DNA of 64,000 nucleotides, from assembly GCF_032452875.1 (NCBI RefSeq), contig NC_083880.1, forward strand, positions 56,494,829 to 56,558,828, read 5' to 3'. Every line of letters starts with the position of its first letter. The stretch's first letter is position 1. Below, piece by piece: positions 44,422 through 55,428 of the stretch. The notes beneath the pieces are model-generated. The model did no database searches. It worked only from the letters and a program-made list of their open reading frames with translations, and had not been told where the DNA came from. The DNA comes from Bos javanicus. Lineage: Eukaryota > Chordata > Mammalia > Artiodactyla > Bovidae. The position numbers and the translations under genes are program-made.

Positions 44422-44638
44422 AAGGCTTCTTGTGTTTAGTCACTAAGTTGTGCCCAACTCTTTTGCAACCCCATGGACTGTAGCCCACCAGGCTCCGCTG
44501 TCCATGGGATTTCCCAGACAAGAATACTGGACTGGGTTGCTATTTCCTTCTCCAGGGGATCTTCCCGACCCAGGGATCGAACCTGTATCTCCTGTACTGG
44601 CAGCAGGATTCTTTACCACTGAGCCACCAGGGAAGCCC
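44422..44638 (-). mobile_element. Bov-tA SINE, antisense, with target duplication
   Basis: The complete antisense Bov-tA runs from 'tttagtcactaagttgtgcc' to 'gagccaccagggaagccc'. It is flanked by tactagtg at 44414-44421 and 44639-44646, an 8-bp perfect target-site duplication. Confidence 0.95.
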
Positions 44639-44646
44639 TACTAGTG

Positions 44647-45235
44647 GGGGACCACAGACAAATCATTTCATCATCCTGTGCTTCCATCTTCTCCACTTTA
44701 AAATGGAAATACTCTGAGGGAGTCTAAAAGACCCAAGACATTGGATGCCATATTAGTGCTGAGAGAATAAACTAAAGGAGATAGTTAAATAAGTTATTCA
44801 TTGAATTATCTATTTACATGTTATCAACTTTTAATTTGAAAAATAGCTGATCTTTAGAAAGATAGTCCAACACAGAATTGCTGGACTTGAGTATATCCTA
44901 ACACAGACTCTAGATGAAATGTTGAAAAATTCAAAAATTAGTGACATGTATGGGAAAATTAGGTTAAGATGATGAATAAATTAAAACGGCATCCTGTTGC
45001 ATCTTGGTAAATTGTACAGGTTGGACTCTATGTCACTGATGTCCAAATTAAGATACAGATCCTAAAATGGATCAGTGATAAGACAGCTCAATGAGCCAAT
45101 CTCTGAAGACACGGTGTCCCTGGCCATCACATGTGACACGTCAAGGGCTTCCAAGTCTCCTACTTCCTTCCCTTTTCCTCGCTTTCCAGACCCGCCAAGT
45201 GTCCCCGTCCCTCTCTGCTCTGCATCTTATTTTCC
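44647..45235. other. Unique sequence
   Basis: The AT-rich 44640-45080 part and the following 150 bases show no recognisable gene or repeat. Confidence 0.4.
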
Positions 45236-45342
45236 CTAAAGCAGAGGCTCTGGAGCACAAGTACCCATCAGCATCACCTGGAGGGCTGGGTTCACGTTTT
45301 CCGTCTACTGATCCGGGCACCACACTCTGAGAGTCTCTGGGC
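45236..45342 (+). mobile_element. Possible MER20-type hAT fragment
   Basis: 'ctaaagcagaggctctggag' followed by 'catcagcatcacctggaggg' resembles the start of a MER20-like element. The far end is unclear. Confidence 0.4.
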
Positions 45343-45599
45343 TGAAGTGGCTTCCTGTTCCTCACTTCTCAACTCTGGGATTCCCCCTCAAGCCTCCCTT
45401 CCACTTGGACCCTCCAGGTCCTGCCTCCTCTCCTCCTCTGTGGCATATACCCTTGGAGTCTCCCTTTTAGCCTCACTGGGAGCCTGTGTCTTGCAGCCAA
45501 GGACAGGGTCAGGTCTCCAGGCCCCAGCACACACACACACGGGGATGACACCCATCAGACAGGGTTGAGTGTAAGTCACCCAGTCTTCTCTTCTGAGGA

Positions 45600-45840
45600 G
45601 CTGGTGGGCACTGTGACAGCTTACGTGTCAGTGGGCTCTGAACTCCAGGGTGCCTGTCTTCAACTGGTGCTTGCCAAGGGTCCCTGGAGAAGCCATTGGC
45701 CTTCCCTGGGCCTCAGTTTCTCCATCTGAAAAAGGGTCACAATACCACTTACCCTAATCTCAGGAGTATCAGGTGTGATGGAGCAGGGGAAGTGCTCATG
45801 GCATGGATGAGGCGGCCTGTAAATGTTGATGATACTTGTG
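45600..45840 (+). mobile_element. MIR SINE, sense
   Basis: 'tggtgcttgccaagggtccc', 'gggcctcagtttctccatct' and 'agtgctcatggcatggatga' with 'gtaaatgttgatgat' fit a diverged MIR. Confidence 0.65.
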
Positions 45841-46034
45841 AATATACTTTTCTCTCTGGCACGAGGTAAGTCAGATGTGTCTGTTCCCCTAGCTGTGCTG
45901 GGTGGAATTGTGCAGCTGGGAGTGTTCCTTGGTGGGGACAGGGCTGAGAGAGGCCAAACAAAGCCACTGAAGAGCCTGGTGTGTTGACCGGGAATATGCG
46001 TCTCCTCCAGATTTCAGCATGTTCCTGGGCCAGA

Positions 46035-46500
46035 AGCTGTGTCTTACAAGGCTGTCCCATTGCTGCCCACCCCCAACCCATGGCACCCTGCACAGAGCTG
46101 CCTGTGGGTCAGGGGCTCAGGCCTGGAAGAAGTGAACAGACTAATAAGATTGATTTCCAAGCATCTCTCTTACCCTAACACAAATGCTTTTGCAACCGCT
46201 GCACCCCAAGTTCATGTTTCACACTGATGCAGGCCCTGGAGGCAGAGCTGAGCTGACACCAAGCAGCTGACCCTTGGAGGAAAGAAAGCACTCGATTATT
46301 CGAGGCCAGAATGGTCCAGCCTTCACCTCCTCGGCCTTTTGCCCTGGAACAAGGCCAGTGGAATCTGTCTGTCCCTGCTGGTGGTGACTTGGTTTAATCA
46401 AACAGCTGCGTGTCTGGGAGAGCTCCCTGGCTACCTTGGTTACACATGCCTCACCCCTGCCCAGTCTCACGCACACTCTCAGGTCACAGTCACCCAATTT
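46035..46500 (-). repeat. Inverted duplication, left arm
   Basis: The reverse complement of this segment aligns along its length with 50580-51040 at about 87% identity by eye. Shared blocks include 'gccagggagctctcccagac', 'tgtttgattaaaccaagtca', 'ctccaagggtcagctg' and 'gcaaaagcatttgtgttagg'. Similarity stops abruptly at both ends. The frame on this arm is open, but differences between arms are mostly amino-acid-changing, so protein coding is unlikely. Confidence 0.88.
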
Positions 46501-46858
46501 CATTCCATTTCGGTGAACCTCAGGGCCGTCCATGAGGCAGTCCTGCAGCCCAGTGTCTTGGAGAGCACTCTGTCTGAGCACCGCCGCTCTGTGGGCTCTG
46601 CTTGGCCGTGACCTTGCTGCCCAGAGGGGTTTCAGGTCCTGCATGGTGGGAACGAGGGGGCCTGGCCAACTCCCTTCTTTTCTCATTACTCTGTCCACTT
46701 GCAGCTGCTGGCAACCTCTGGGCCCCTCCGCATCGCTGCCCACTGACATGTGGGGTGGTTGGCAGGGAGCAGGGAAGGGCTCATTCCCCAGGCGCCTTCT
46801 TCGGCCTTTTGAAGGGCTAGCACTGTAGTTTGAAGAATTGCAACCGAAGACCCCAAGG

Positions 46859-47035
46859 CAGGATTTGTCAACCTTTCTGATATCAGAGATTGGCTCATTT
46901 TTCTGCTAGGGGCTGCCCTGAGTACCGTGAGGAGTTTAGCAGCCTCCCTCCCCTCTCCTAGGTGCCAGTAGCACCCTCCCCCCACCTCCCACATGACAGC
47001 CAAAAGAGCCTGCAGACATCACCAAGGTCCCTGGA
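46859..47035 (-). mobile_element. MER5A-type hAT DNA transposon
   Basis: 'gatttgtcaacctttctgat', 'tttagcagcctccctcccct' and 'gacagccaaaagagcctgca' appear in inverted MER5A order. Both ends are eroded. Confidence 0.65.
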
Positions 47036-48510
47036 AGTCAAAACTGCCCAGTCGAGACACAGAGACAGTGAGGTGCAGAGCAGGGCCAGACTGCTCAGTG
47101 GGTGAAGACTCGGTGGTCAGCCCAAGAGATGCCTCAGAGCTTAGGCAAAGCAGGGAGACCTTTCAAGGCCTTGCTGACCCCACCAAGAAGCAATACTGTG
47201 CCCAGGCCCACCCTCAGCTGCTCAGGGGGCCCTAGGGCAGAATAGACCTCACCTTGGCCTTGGAGTCCCTGCACCGCTCCTCCCTGAGCCTGATTCCACC
47301 CGGGAGGTCCTGTGACAGCTCTCCTATCCCTCCTCCCCATGGCTCTCTCTCCCTCCCCAGGCTTTCGGCTTAGGGTCAAAGGATTCATTCCCTTAAACGC
47401 AGGTGATGGATCCCAGCAGCTGCTTCCTCTTCTATTGGCTGGAAGCTCTGATGTTATTATCCTCCCTTTACCAGTATATTTTTGTAAATTACTCAAATAA
47501 TGAGATAAAATATGTAAAAATGGGTAAAAACTGGCACTCACCCTGCAGGAGGCACTGGCCTATTCAGGTGAGGGGCTTTTGATGAGAAAGGTGTAAGGGC
47601 CAGACTTTCCTCCACAATTATCATTTATAGATCAGTTCAACTAATCTGTCCCAATTTACTGATCGGGCTCCTACGTGCATGTATAGAATAGCTTCATCTG
47701 ACTTACAAAATTAATAACAAGAAAGAAAGGCTGACACTTGCGGATTGTGTAAGGACCTGGCCCAGACAGTCACCTGTAAAAGCCGCCCATTCATTACGGA
47801 GCTCCCTGCAAATAGCTTAGGTATAATTGGCACATTTGACTACAGATTGCCCGATCCTTTAAATATCTCTTCTAATGTGTTAAAATTAGCCTTTTCCTAA
47901 ATCACAAAAAAAGAAAGGACTGTCCTTTTTAAGCAAATGTGCAGAGAAAGCTCCATTTGTCTGGATCAGTTGAAAGTGGTCCTGTCTAAAGTCAAGGTTG
48001 TATAACAGGTGACCTTTCAAGGCACCATCCAGACTTAAGATGTTAGAATTCTCCCCTTTTGATTAAGAAAAAAAGGTTTTTCTTGACACTTGAGAGTGGC
48101 TGAATCACAATGGGAGTTGGAGAGAAGGAAGAGAAGAGGGAGGGGAGAGGAAAGATGTGAAGCGCCACAGAGTCTGGGTTCTGAGTTAGGGTGCCAGGAG
48201 GTGGGGAGGGGCCCATGGTTTATTGCACACAAAAAGAAACTATTTGACAGCCCCCCTTTCCGACCTAAAGCAGCTGCCCATGGTGCCTAAAGTTCAAAGG
48301 AACGAGCAGGGATGTGAACCCACGCCTGTCTGACTCCGTGGGCTAGCTGCATGAAATTGTGCCACTGCTGAGGTCCAGGTTCTCACTCAGAGCTTGCTGA
48401 GGTAAGGCTGTCAGGGCCGGACCTGTGGACACCACCACCAATAATACCAGGTGAAGTTCAAGACCAGCATTCCCAAAGGGCTTAATTTTATTTATTTTTT
48501 AGTCCCAAAT
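47036..48510. other. Unique region with a candidate conserved block
   Basis: No gene was recognised. 47640-47940 is repeat-free and AT-rich with retained CpGs, and may be conserved non-coding sequence. The frame 47134-47541 (minus) has no domain. Confidence 0.35.
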
Positions 48511-48521
48511 GTGTTCTCTAA

Positions 48522-48656
48522 TGGAGAAGGAAATGGCAACCCACTCCAGTGTTCTTGCCTGGAGAATCCCATGGACGGAGAAGACTGGTAGGCTGCAGTC
48601 CATGGGGTCGCAGAGAGTCAGACAGACTGAAGCGACTTGGCAGCAGGCAGGCAGCA
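48522..48656 (+). mobile_element. BovA monomer SINE
   Basis: A single BovA unit ('ggagaaggaaatggcaaccc' to 'ctgaagcgacttggcagcag') lies between the first two copies of the 11-bp word gtgttctctaa. Confidence 0.9.
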
Positions 48657-48667
48657 GTGTTCTCTAA

Positions 48668-48932
48668 GAGGAAGGCAATGGCAACCCACTCCAGTACTCT
48701 TGCCTGGAAAATCCTATGGATGGAGGAGCCTGGTGGGCTGCAGTCCATGGGGGTCGCTAAGAGTCAGACATGACTGAGTGACTTCCCTTTCACTTTCCAC
48801 TTTCATGCATTGGAGAAGGAAATGGCAACCCACTCCAGTGTTCTTGCCTGGAGAATCCCATGGACAGAGAAGCCTGGTAGGCTGCAGTCCATGGGGTCAC
48901 ACAGAGTCGGACACGACTGAAGCGACTTGGCA
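48668..48932 (+). mobile_element. BOV-A2 SINE dimer
   Basis: Two BovA units joined by the 'cctttcactttccactttca' linker lie between the second and third gtgttctctaa. This appears to be a separate insertion into the duplication made by its neighbour. Confidence 0.92.
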
Positions 48933-48943
48933 GTGTTCTCTAA

Positions 48944-50579
48944 GTCTTCAGGGGACTTTTGTTTAATTAGAGAAACAAGCAAGATCGGGCAGGGTGTGCA
49001 GAGGCAGGTGTGTGGCCACTGCCCTTGGGACACAGGAGTGGGAGGAGGCACTGAGAAGGGTTGCAAGGGACACACTGTTCTGACATCACTGCTACTTCAA
49101 GAGTCAGTGCTAGGCTTAGGGAAAAAAGACATGAAACAACTAATACAAAGTTTCAATCATATATCATGGGACAAAAATAGAATGGGAGGAGAATAGAAGA
49201 GAGAAACATCCATGGATCATTAATCAGAACAGAGCCAAATGCCAGGCTTGTCAGTTCTTGATTGGGAGACCTCTATCTTTCTAAGTGACTCTAGCTTTGT
49301 AAGTCTCAGTTCACTCCTGTTACGTGGGGATGACTGGAACAGCATCAGCTCATGAGCATGTGGGGCCAGATCCCTAGTAGCTGTTGACAACACAGCTGGC
49401 ACTGGTGAGCCCCAGGGTCAGAGCTGCACCATCTAATCCTCCTTCTGTCCCCTACTTGCTGTGGCTCTTGTTTGGCCACTTCACTTACCTGAGCTCAGTG
49501 CTCTCATCTGGGGAAAAAAAAAAAAATCAAGAGTGGAAACAAAAATGTGAAGGCGAAGGGAGAACCACCTCCCAGGTTTGGCCTGGAGACACACAGCTAG
49601 TGGAAAGGAAGCTTCTCTACAAAGTAGAAGAGGGCACACAACTAGGAGCAGGACTGCCCACGAGATCTGACTGACCGGGGCTGAAAATTCTCAGACTTCT
49701 TCCTCCTGCACCCTCCATCAACTAAAGACGGCCTTGCTTTTGCTGGACGAAATTCTTCTCCTCCCCACAATGTGGAGACAGACAGGGTGGAAGAGTTAGG
49801 ATCCAGTGTGAAGGGATTCCAATAAAAGGATTCTGGCCAGCTGGAAAAGTCCTAGGGTTCTCCTTTGTTATGAAGAATCTGGTTTTAGGTAAATTCAGGA
49901 GATGCTGCAGTGGCTGGAGAATCTACACAATGATGGGGGAGGCCAGGAGGAGGAGAGGAAGAGAGGATAGATTTGGGGTATCAGGAGATTTATTTGGGGG
50001 GTTGGCAGGTGAGAAGGATGGAGGATTTGAGGAGATTGGGGAGAAAAGGAAATCTGGAGAAAGGAAGCTTTGGGTTTCTAATAGGATCCCCATTAATGTT
50101 TGTGAAAAGATGTAAGAAAAGATTACAGTTCATTTCTAATCATTTTTAGTTGTGGGATTTGCTTCTTTGAACATGATTCCTTGCAAAGACTGGGCCATAC
50201 AGGACTCTGATGTGTGTTAGGGCATACTGCAGTGGAGTTCTAGGCTGACCTGTGGGAAACAGCTTTTTCACCATGAGGGCAGTTCATGAAACACTCTTAC
50301 AAGCATTTTCTCCTTTGAGTTTCTACTCAACATTGTGAAAAACGCATAGTGTGGATTTTCATGTGTGAATCCTTAGAGCTGCACCCATCATGAATATTAA
50401 GCTCTGGCCACTCACTAAATGTTAGTTTTTATTACTGCATTGGTAAATTTGTTTAAGGAATGTGCACAAACATTCACTCTGTGCCAAACACTGTGCTTGG
50501 CAAACAAATGTGGTCATGCATTGACTCCTGGAGGAAGTAGTACTGAAAATACTCAGCAGGACGAACGGGAATTAGTTAT
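48944..50579. other. Unique region
   Basis: No gene is supported. There are MIR-like hints near 49290-49350 and 49470-49520, poly(A) at 49511, a purine-rich stretch at 49915-50065, and a short L2-like patch at 50450-50525. Confidence 0.35.
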
Positions 50580-51040
50580 GAGGTGAATGACCTCGGGAGT
50601 GTGTACGAGGCCAGGCAAGGATGAGGCGTATGTAATCAGGGTAGCCAGGGAGCTCTCCCAGACATGCAGTTGTTTGATTAAACCAAGTCACCACTGGCCA
50701 GAGCAGACAGAATCAATTGGCCTTGTTTCAGGGCAAAAGGCCAGGGAGGGGAAGGCCGGACCATTCTGGCCTCAAATAATCAAATGCTTTTTTCCTCCAA
50801 GGGTCAGCTGCCTAATATCAGCTCAGCTCTGCCTCCAGGGCCTGCATCAGTGTGAAACATGACCTTGGTGCACAGGGGTTGCAAAAGCATTTGTGTTAGG
50901 GTAAGAGAGGCGCTTGGAAAGCAGCCTCATTAGTCTGTTCACTTCTCCCAGGCCTGAACCCCTGACCTGTGTGCAGCTCTGTGCAAGGTGCCCTGGGTTG
51001 GGGGTGGGGGTGGGCAGCAAAGGGACAGCCCTGTAGGGCG
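50580..51040 (+). repeat. Inverted duplication, right arm
   Basis: This is the partner of 46035-46500 in opposite orientation, about 4.1 kb away. Many differences are CpG losses, for example caaataatcaaatg here against the CpG-bearing form in the other arm. This arm has gained one extra ggggtg unit near 51001-51010, making a stronger G-quadruplex run at 50995-51014. Confidence 0.88.
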
Positions 51041-51095
51041 GGGCCTACAATGTAACCATGTGTGTCTTATGGGTTTCATAGTTGAAATGATTCCT

Positions 51096-51531
51096 TGCTA
51101 TAATGGGTTGAAGGGTAACCTCCAGAAAAACATGTCCACACCTCAATCCCCAGAACCTTAAATGTGACCTTATCTGGGAAAAAGGGTCTGGTCTCTACAG
51201 ATGTAATTAAGTTAATGATCTTGAGATGAGATCATTCCAAGCAGACCCTAAATCCAATGTCCAGTGTCCTTATGAGAATCAGAGGAGACACAGAAATGCT
51301 ATGTGAGGGTGAGGCAGAGACTGGGTGAGGTTGTCACCACCAAGGAAGTCCTGGAGCCTCCAGAGGCTGGAGAGGCAAGGAAGGCTTTCCAGAGTCTGTG
51401 GGGGAGCCTACCCTGCCTACCCGTGGACTAGACAGAGATACGGCCTCCAGACTGCAAGATAATGCCTTTCTGGAGTTTTAAGTCACCAAGCTTGAGGTAA
51501 TTTGTTACAGCAGCCACAGGAAACTGATACA
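51096..51531 (+). mobile_element. Solo LTR, MLT1 type (ERVL-MaLR)
   Basis: The element starts TG at 51096 and ends CA at 51531. It carries 'gtgaccttatctgggaaaaa', 'cagatgtaattaagttaatg', 'gagatgagatcattcc' and a 'taatttgttacagcagccac' 3' end. It is the same LTR type as 17312-17758, in the opposite orientation. No proviral interior is present. Confidence 0.78.
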
Positions 51532-51959
51532 CCACCTGCCAACATACTCTCTGAATTACTTGCTTCCTGCTGAACACTGCCCTCTTGAAACCTGCAGTGA
51601 TTTATTCGCTTACTTGTTTACTTCCTGTATTCCCGCTGGACTGTGAGCACCAGAAGGGTGTATTCTGGCTCCAGATCTGGTTCCTCATTGGTGCCCTGCA
51701 AAGATTTCTTAAATGAATACATGGAAGAAGGTGACGTAACAAAGATTCAAAGATTCGGAGTCAGGTACACATTTTGTACTGTGCATGTGAACAGAGTTAC
51801 AAGACAGATGCAAGGTCAGCCAGCAGTAGTACAGTAATATGCCTGGTGTGTGTTAAAGAAACTAGATGGCCTTGATGTTGGAGCACACATCCCTTCTCCA
51901 AGCCCAAACCATTGGGTAAAATGGTGCAGAACTGGATAAATGGCTCACTGAGCCTAAAG
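51532..51959. other. Unique sequence
   Basis: No gene or repeat was recognised between the LTR and the MER5A. Confidence 0.4.
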
Positions 51960-52209
51960 CAAGGTTTCTCAGCCTCAGTGCCAGTTACAGTTGAACTGTT
52001 GGAGCAGGATCCTTCTTTACTGGGATGGGAACTGTCCTCCCTGTGCATTGTGGGGTGTTTAGCAGCTTCCTGTCTCTCCCCACCAGATGTCAGAAACACA
52101 GTTCTCACCCACCCAACCCCCAAGCCAGATGTGACAACTAAAAATGTCTCCAGGCATTGCTAGGTGTTCCTGGGATGTAGGAGACATCATTCCATGTTGA
52201 GAACCACTG
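51960..52209 (-). mobile_element. MER5A-type hAT DNA transposon
   Basis: The nearly complete inverted copy runs from 'caaggtttctcagcctcagt' to the terminus 'gttgagaaccactg'. It has 'tgtgcattgtggggtgttta' and 'tgtgacaactaaaaatgtct' inside. Confidence 0.9.
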
Positions 52210-52954
52210 ACCTAAGGACTCAAATGGACAAGTAAACTTGACTTCTTAAATAAGGAAACAAGAACACCCTCCCCCAAGCCACATACACGGACAGAAATCC
52301 ACCAGCCACAGTCACAACTGGGAGACTACCAAGGAGCATGCATCATTTCAACTCACTGAGAAACTAGAGGAGAAGCTGTTAAGGCTGCCAGGGAGGAGGA
52401 CCCTCGGTGAGTGGGCTGTTCCCACAGGCAGGACAGAGGAGGGGGCAGAGCTACAGCCCTCTTATCACCACCAACCCAGTGGGGCAGGTCCTGAAAAGTA
52501 ACCTGGGAGTCAGCAGTGCAAGTGGACGGAGTAGACCAGTGACACACGCAGGGCCCAGTGAGCACCAGCGTCTACGCCCCCACTCCTCACTGCTGCCATG
52601 CTCGCCCATGCCTGGAAATGACCACCGCCCAAGGGTGTCATACCCAGGCAGGGGGTGTGGAGAATCTGGGGAGACACAGGTAGTGCTGGAGTGGGGATGA
52701 TGTCATCTCATGTTTATGGGACACCTGCTCTGTCCTGAGCACTGTGCCATCCAGGTCAGGGTACCCAGAGGATAACAGTAATCACCATCAGCCTCCATCT
52801 CCAATTCTGAAAAGGTCATAAGCAGGGGAAATGATCAGAGACATAACAGACGACTTTGGAAGACCTCTCTCAGCCATTTATCTAGAAACCAGGTTAAAAC
52901 TGATAAAGGCAGCCGAAGCTGCAGTAAGGCCATAAATGAAATGTGGTTAATATA
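52210..52954. other. Unique sequence
   Basis: No gene. A short L2/MIR-like segment may lie at 52705-52800. Confidence 0.35.
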
Positions 52955-53600
52955 GCAAACACCCATGTCCCACCACTCAGCTTTAGGAAATGCCACAATT
53001 GTTCTGTATTTACAGCAGACCTTTTTGATTTAGTGAATAAAATAACACCAAGACATGTTAAGGACCATTTCTGTTCCTCTCTTTCCCTCCCCAGTGGAAC
53101 CCTGGATTCTTAAAAGTGGTGAATATTCTTCTTTTTTGTACTTTTGATAATATATGTGCATCCAAAAATCTTACCGGAGTGCTGTTTTCTGTGTCATTTT
53201 TATGCAAATCATATCTAAGTGGGCATATTCTTTTCACTTTCTTCTCCCTTCCCTCGTGTTTCATTTTTGAGCATTTTCCAGGTTGATATGGGAGATCTAA
53301 TTCAATCATTTTAACTGCCACAGATTAATCTGTTGCATAAATTACCTTATCTAATTCCTGTTAGGAACTTTAGGACATTTTTGATTTGTTAACCAAAACA
53401 ACACTGCAATGAAAATTCTTGTACATGTCTCCCTGTGCGCATAAGAGCGTTTCTCTAGGCTATAGATAGAGTGGTGTTGTGGGATTATAGGGTATAAACG
53501 TTTCCCACTTAACTAGATATTAACAAATTACTTTCCAAAGTGGCTGAACAATTTATACTGTAAATAGCAGGGAGTGAGCTGGTGCTTGCCAGAGTCCTAT
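52955..53600 (-). mobile_element. L1 LINE 3' region, antisense
   Basis: Inverted L1 landmarks: 'gagcattttccaggttgata', 'aattcaatcattttaactgc', 'gaaaattcttgtacatgtct', 'aagagcgtttctctaggcta' and 'tttccaaagtggctgaacaa'. Confidence 0.8.
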
Positions 53601-54649
53601 TTTCTCAAACCTTCAAGAACTGATTATCCCTACACTATTCCAACAATGCCAGTGCATGGAGAAACACAAAGATTACTTGGCTGTTTTTATGAAACCTGTA
53701 TAACCTGGAAGCCAGGACATGGATCACCACAGAAAAGGTCGTTAGAGGAAGTTTCTGTGAATAGCTTGAACAAAGAGCAACACACCGTGACAATTTGCAT
53801 AGTCCAGGAACTGTTCAGTTTCGCAAACTTTTAAAATCACCTTTACCAAATGAACAAGATAAAGGGAAACAAGCTTGCGATGATTTCTTTTCTTACAAGC
53901 CATAAAGACATCTCATGAAATTTAGTACCCACTTCTGATACTTGAAATGGAAATGGAGGATACCTCCTTACAAATATTTTTTAAGTCCACATTTCAATCT
54001 AAAAATTACCCTCATAATTCATTGTAAAAATGCTACAAGCGTTCCACTAAAGTCACAAAGTTGTGAGTACTCTTTGTCACTACTATTATATAACATTTTC
54101 CCAGAAATGCTAAACAAAGCAATTAGACAAGAATATAAAAACAGTCATGAATGTTGGAAGAGGCAAAACAATCATAATTTGTAGATAACAAGGTTGTATT
54201 CTTGGAAAAACTCAAGATAATAGCAAAAGCAGGCACCATGAGATGGGAGCCTGCCTCCTTCAGCCCTGAGTCTCCACAGCCCAGCTCTGCCCTGGCCCAG
54301 AGTCTGCTTGATAAATGCCTGTGGATGGGCACAGGGTCTTGAAGCCGGCTTTACCAGAGCATGCTCCCTGCAAGGAGTGCAAGCCCATTATGGAATCAGG
54401 TACAACATGGACAAGCGGGACTGGGGAGCATGAGATCAGACAAACAAGTTTGTTTACCTCAAAACATCTGAGATCCATTAACATGAGAACACACATCATG
54501 ATCCTCCAAGAGTCCCCAGCCATCATGACCGCAGAGCCCCTTGCTTGGAGCACTTTGGAGTAACCTGTATTATGGAACATTCTGGCATGGCGCATGTCCA
54601 GAAGAATACTCAGCATAGTATTAAATCAGGGGATGGGATTTGGGTGGTC
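53601..54649. other. Unique region
   Basis: No gene or repeat was recognised. The overlapping frames at 54260-54616 (minus) and 54315-54563 (plus) are unconvincing. Confidence 0.35.
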
Positions 54650-54852
54650 GCTAGCTTCCCAGGTGTCACTAGTGGTAAAGAATCTGCCTGCCAATGCAGG
54701 AAACATAAAAGACATGGGTTCAATCCCTAGGTCAGGAAGATCCCCTGCATGGCACTCACTCCACTATACTTGCCTGAAGAATCCCCATGGATAGGGGAGG
54801 CTGGTGGGCTCCAGTCCATAGGGTCCCAAAGAGTCAGACATGACTGAGTACT
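54650..54852 (+). mobile_element. Bov-tA SINE, diverged
   Basis: 'gcttcccaggtgtcactagt', 'gtaaagaatctgcctgccaa', 'cttgcctgaagaatccccat' and 'gtcagacatgactgagtact' give the Bov-tA order with more changes than its neighbours. Confidence 0.9.
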
Positions 54853-55084
54853 TTGTGTATTGTTGTTAATTTGTCTTTGTACTTTGTGTTGTTGAAAATG
54901 TTTACAATGGGTGAGCAGGTATCATCTTACAGGCACACAAGATAAAAAAAGAGTAACACTAAAATGAATCCTTTGCTGTATCTCAAAACCAACTTTATTT
55001 TATAAAATCATGAGTTCTACTGAAGTTGTTTTGAAAGATGAAAGGTCAGCTTGAACCCAGTGGAAACTTGTAAAATAGTAGAAC

Positions 55085-55215
55085 CAGATATTTGGTACTT
55101 AAATTCCGCCTCTCCCACCTACTTCTAGAGGGACTTTGGGGAAATCACTTCACCTCTTTGAATCTCATTCTGTAACATGAATTACAAATGAAATCTTCTA
55201 CCTCATCAAGTGGAG
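55085..55215 (+). mobile_element. MIR SINE, sense
   Basis: 'ggactttggggaaatcactt' and 'cacctctttgaatctcattc' match the MIR core with moderate divergence. Confidence 0.6.
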
Positions 55216-55239
55216 GAGTCAAGGTGGTTAAGATGCAAT

Positions 55240-55428
55240 AATCCCCCAATACTGTATAGCAGAGAGAACTCTGCTCAGTATTTTGCAAAAACCTAAATGG
55301 GAAAACTAATACAATTATATAAAGTTTAAAAAGTAAAAAAAAAAATATATATATATATATAAAAAAACCTAAATGGGAAAAGAACTTGAAAAAGAATAAA
55401 TACATGTATATGTATAACGCATATATCA
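55240..55428 (+). mobile_element. L1 LINE 3' end, part 1 (host of nested insertions)
   Basis: 'actgtatagcagagagaact', 'ctgctcagtattttgcaaaa', and after the scrap 'gaaaagaacttgaaaaagaa' follow the artiodactyl L1 3' end. The element continues after the BovB at 56624. Confidence 0.8.
55306..55362 (+). mobile_element. Micro L1 insertion with 19-bp duplication
   Basis: A 57-bp insert ('ctaatacaattatataaagt', then an A-rich and (TA)n tail) sits between two perfect copies of aaaaacctaaatgggaaaa at 55287-55305 and 55363-55381. The structure is that of a severely 5'-truncated L1 insertion. Confidence 0.82.

Noticed and set aside
46219..46749. 176-codon reverse-strand ORF shared with the other inverted arm
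   Set aside because: Differences between the arms are mostly amino-acid-changing and one arm has a frame-shifting base loss, so the shared frame is not a conserved protein.
46000..51100. CRISPR array or phage-like repeats
   Set aside because: The repeats are SINE copies and an inverted duplication in a mammalian genome, not short regularly spaced repeats.
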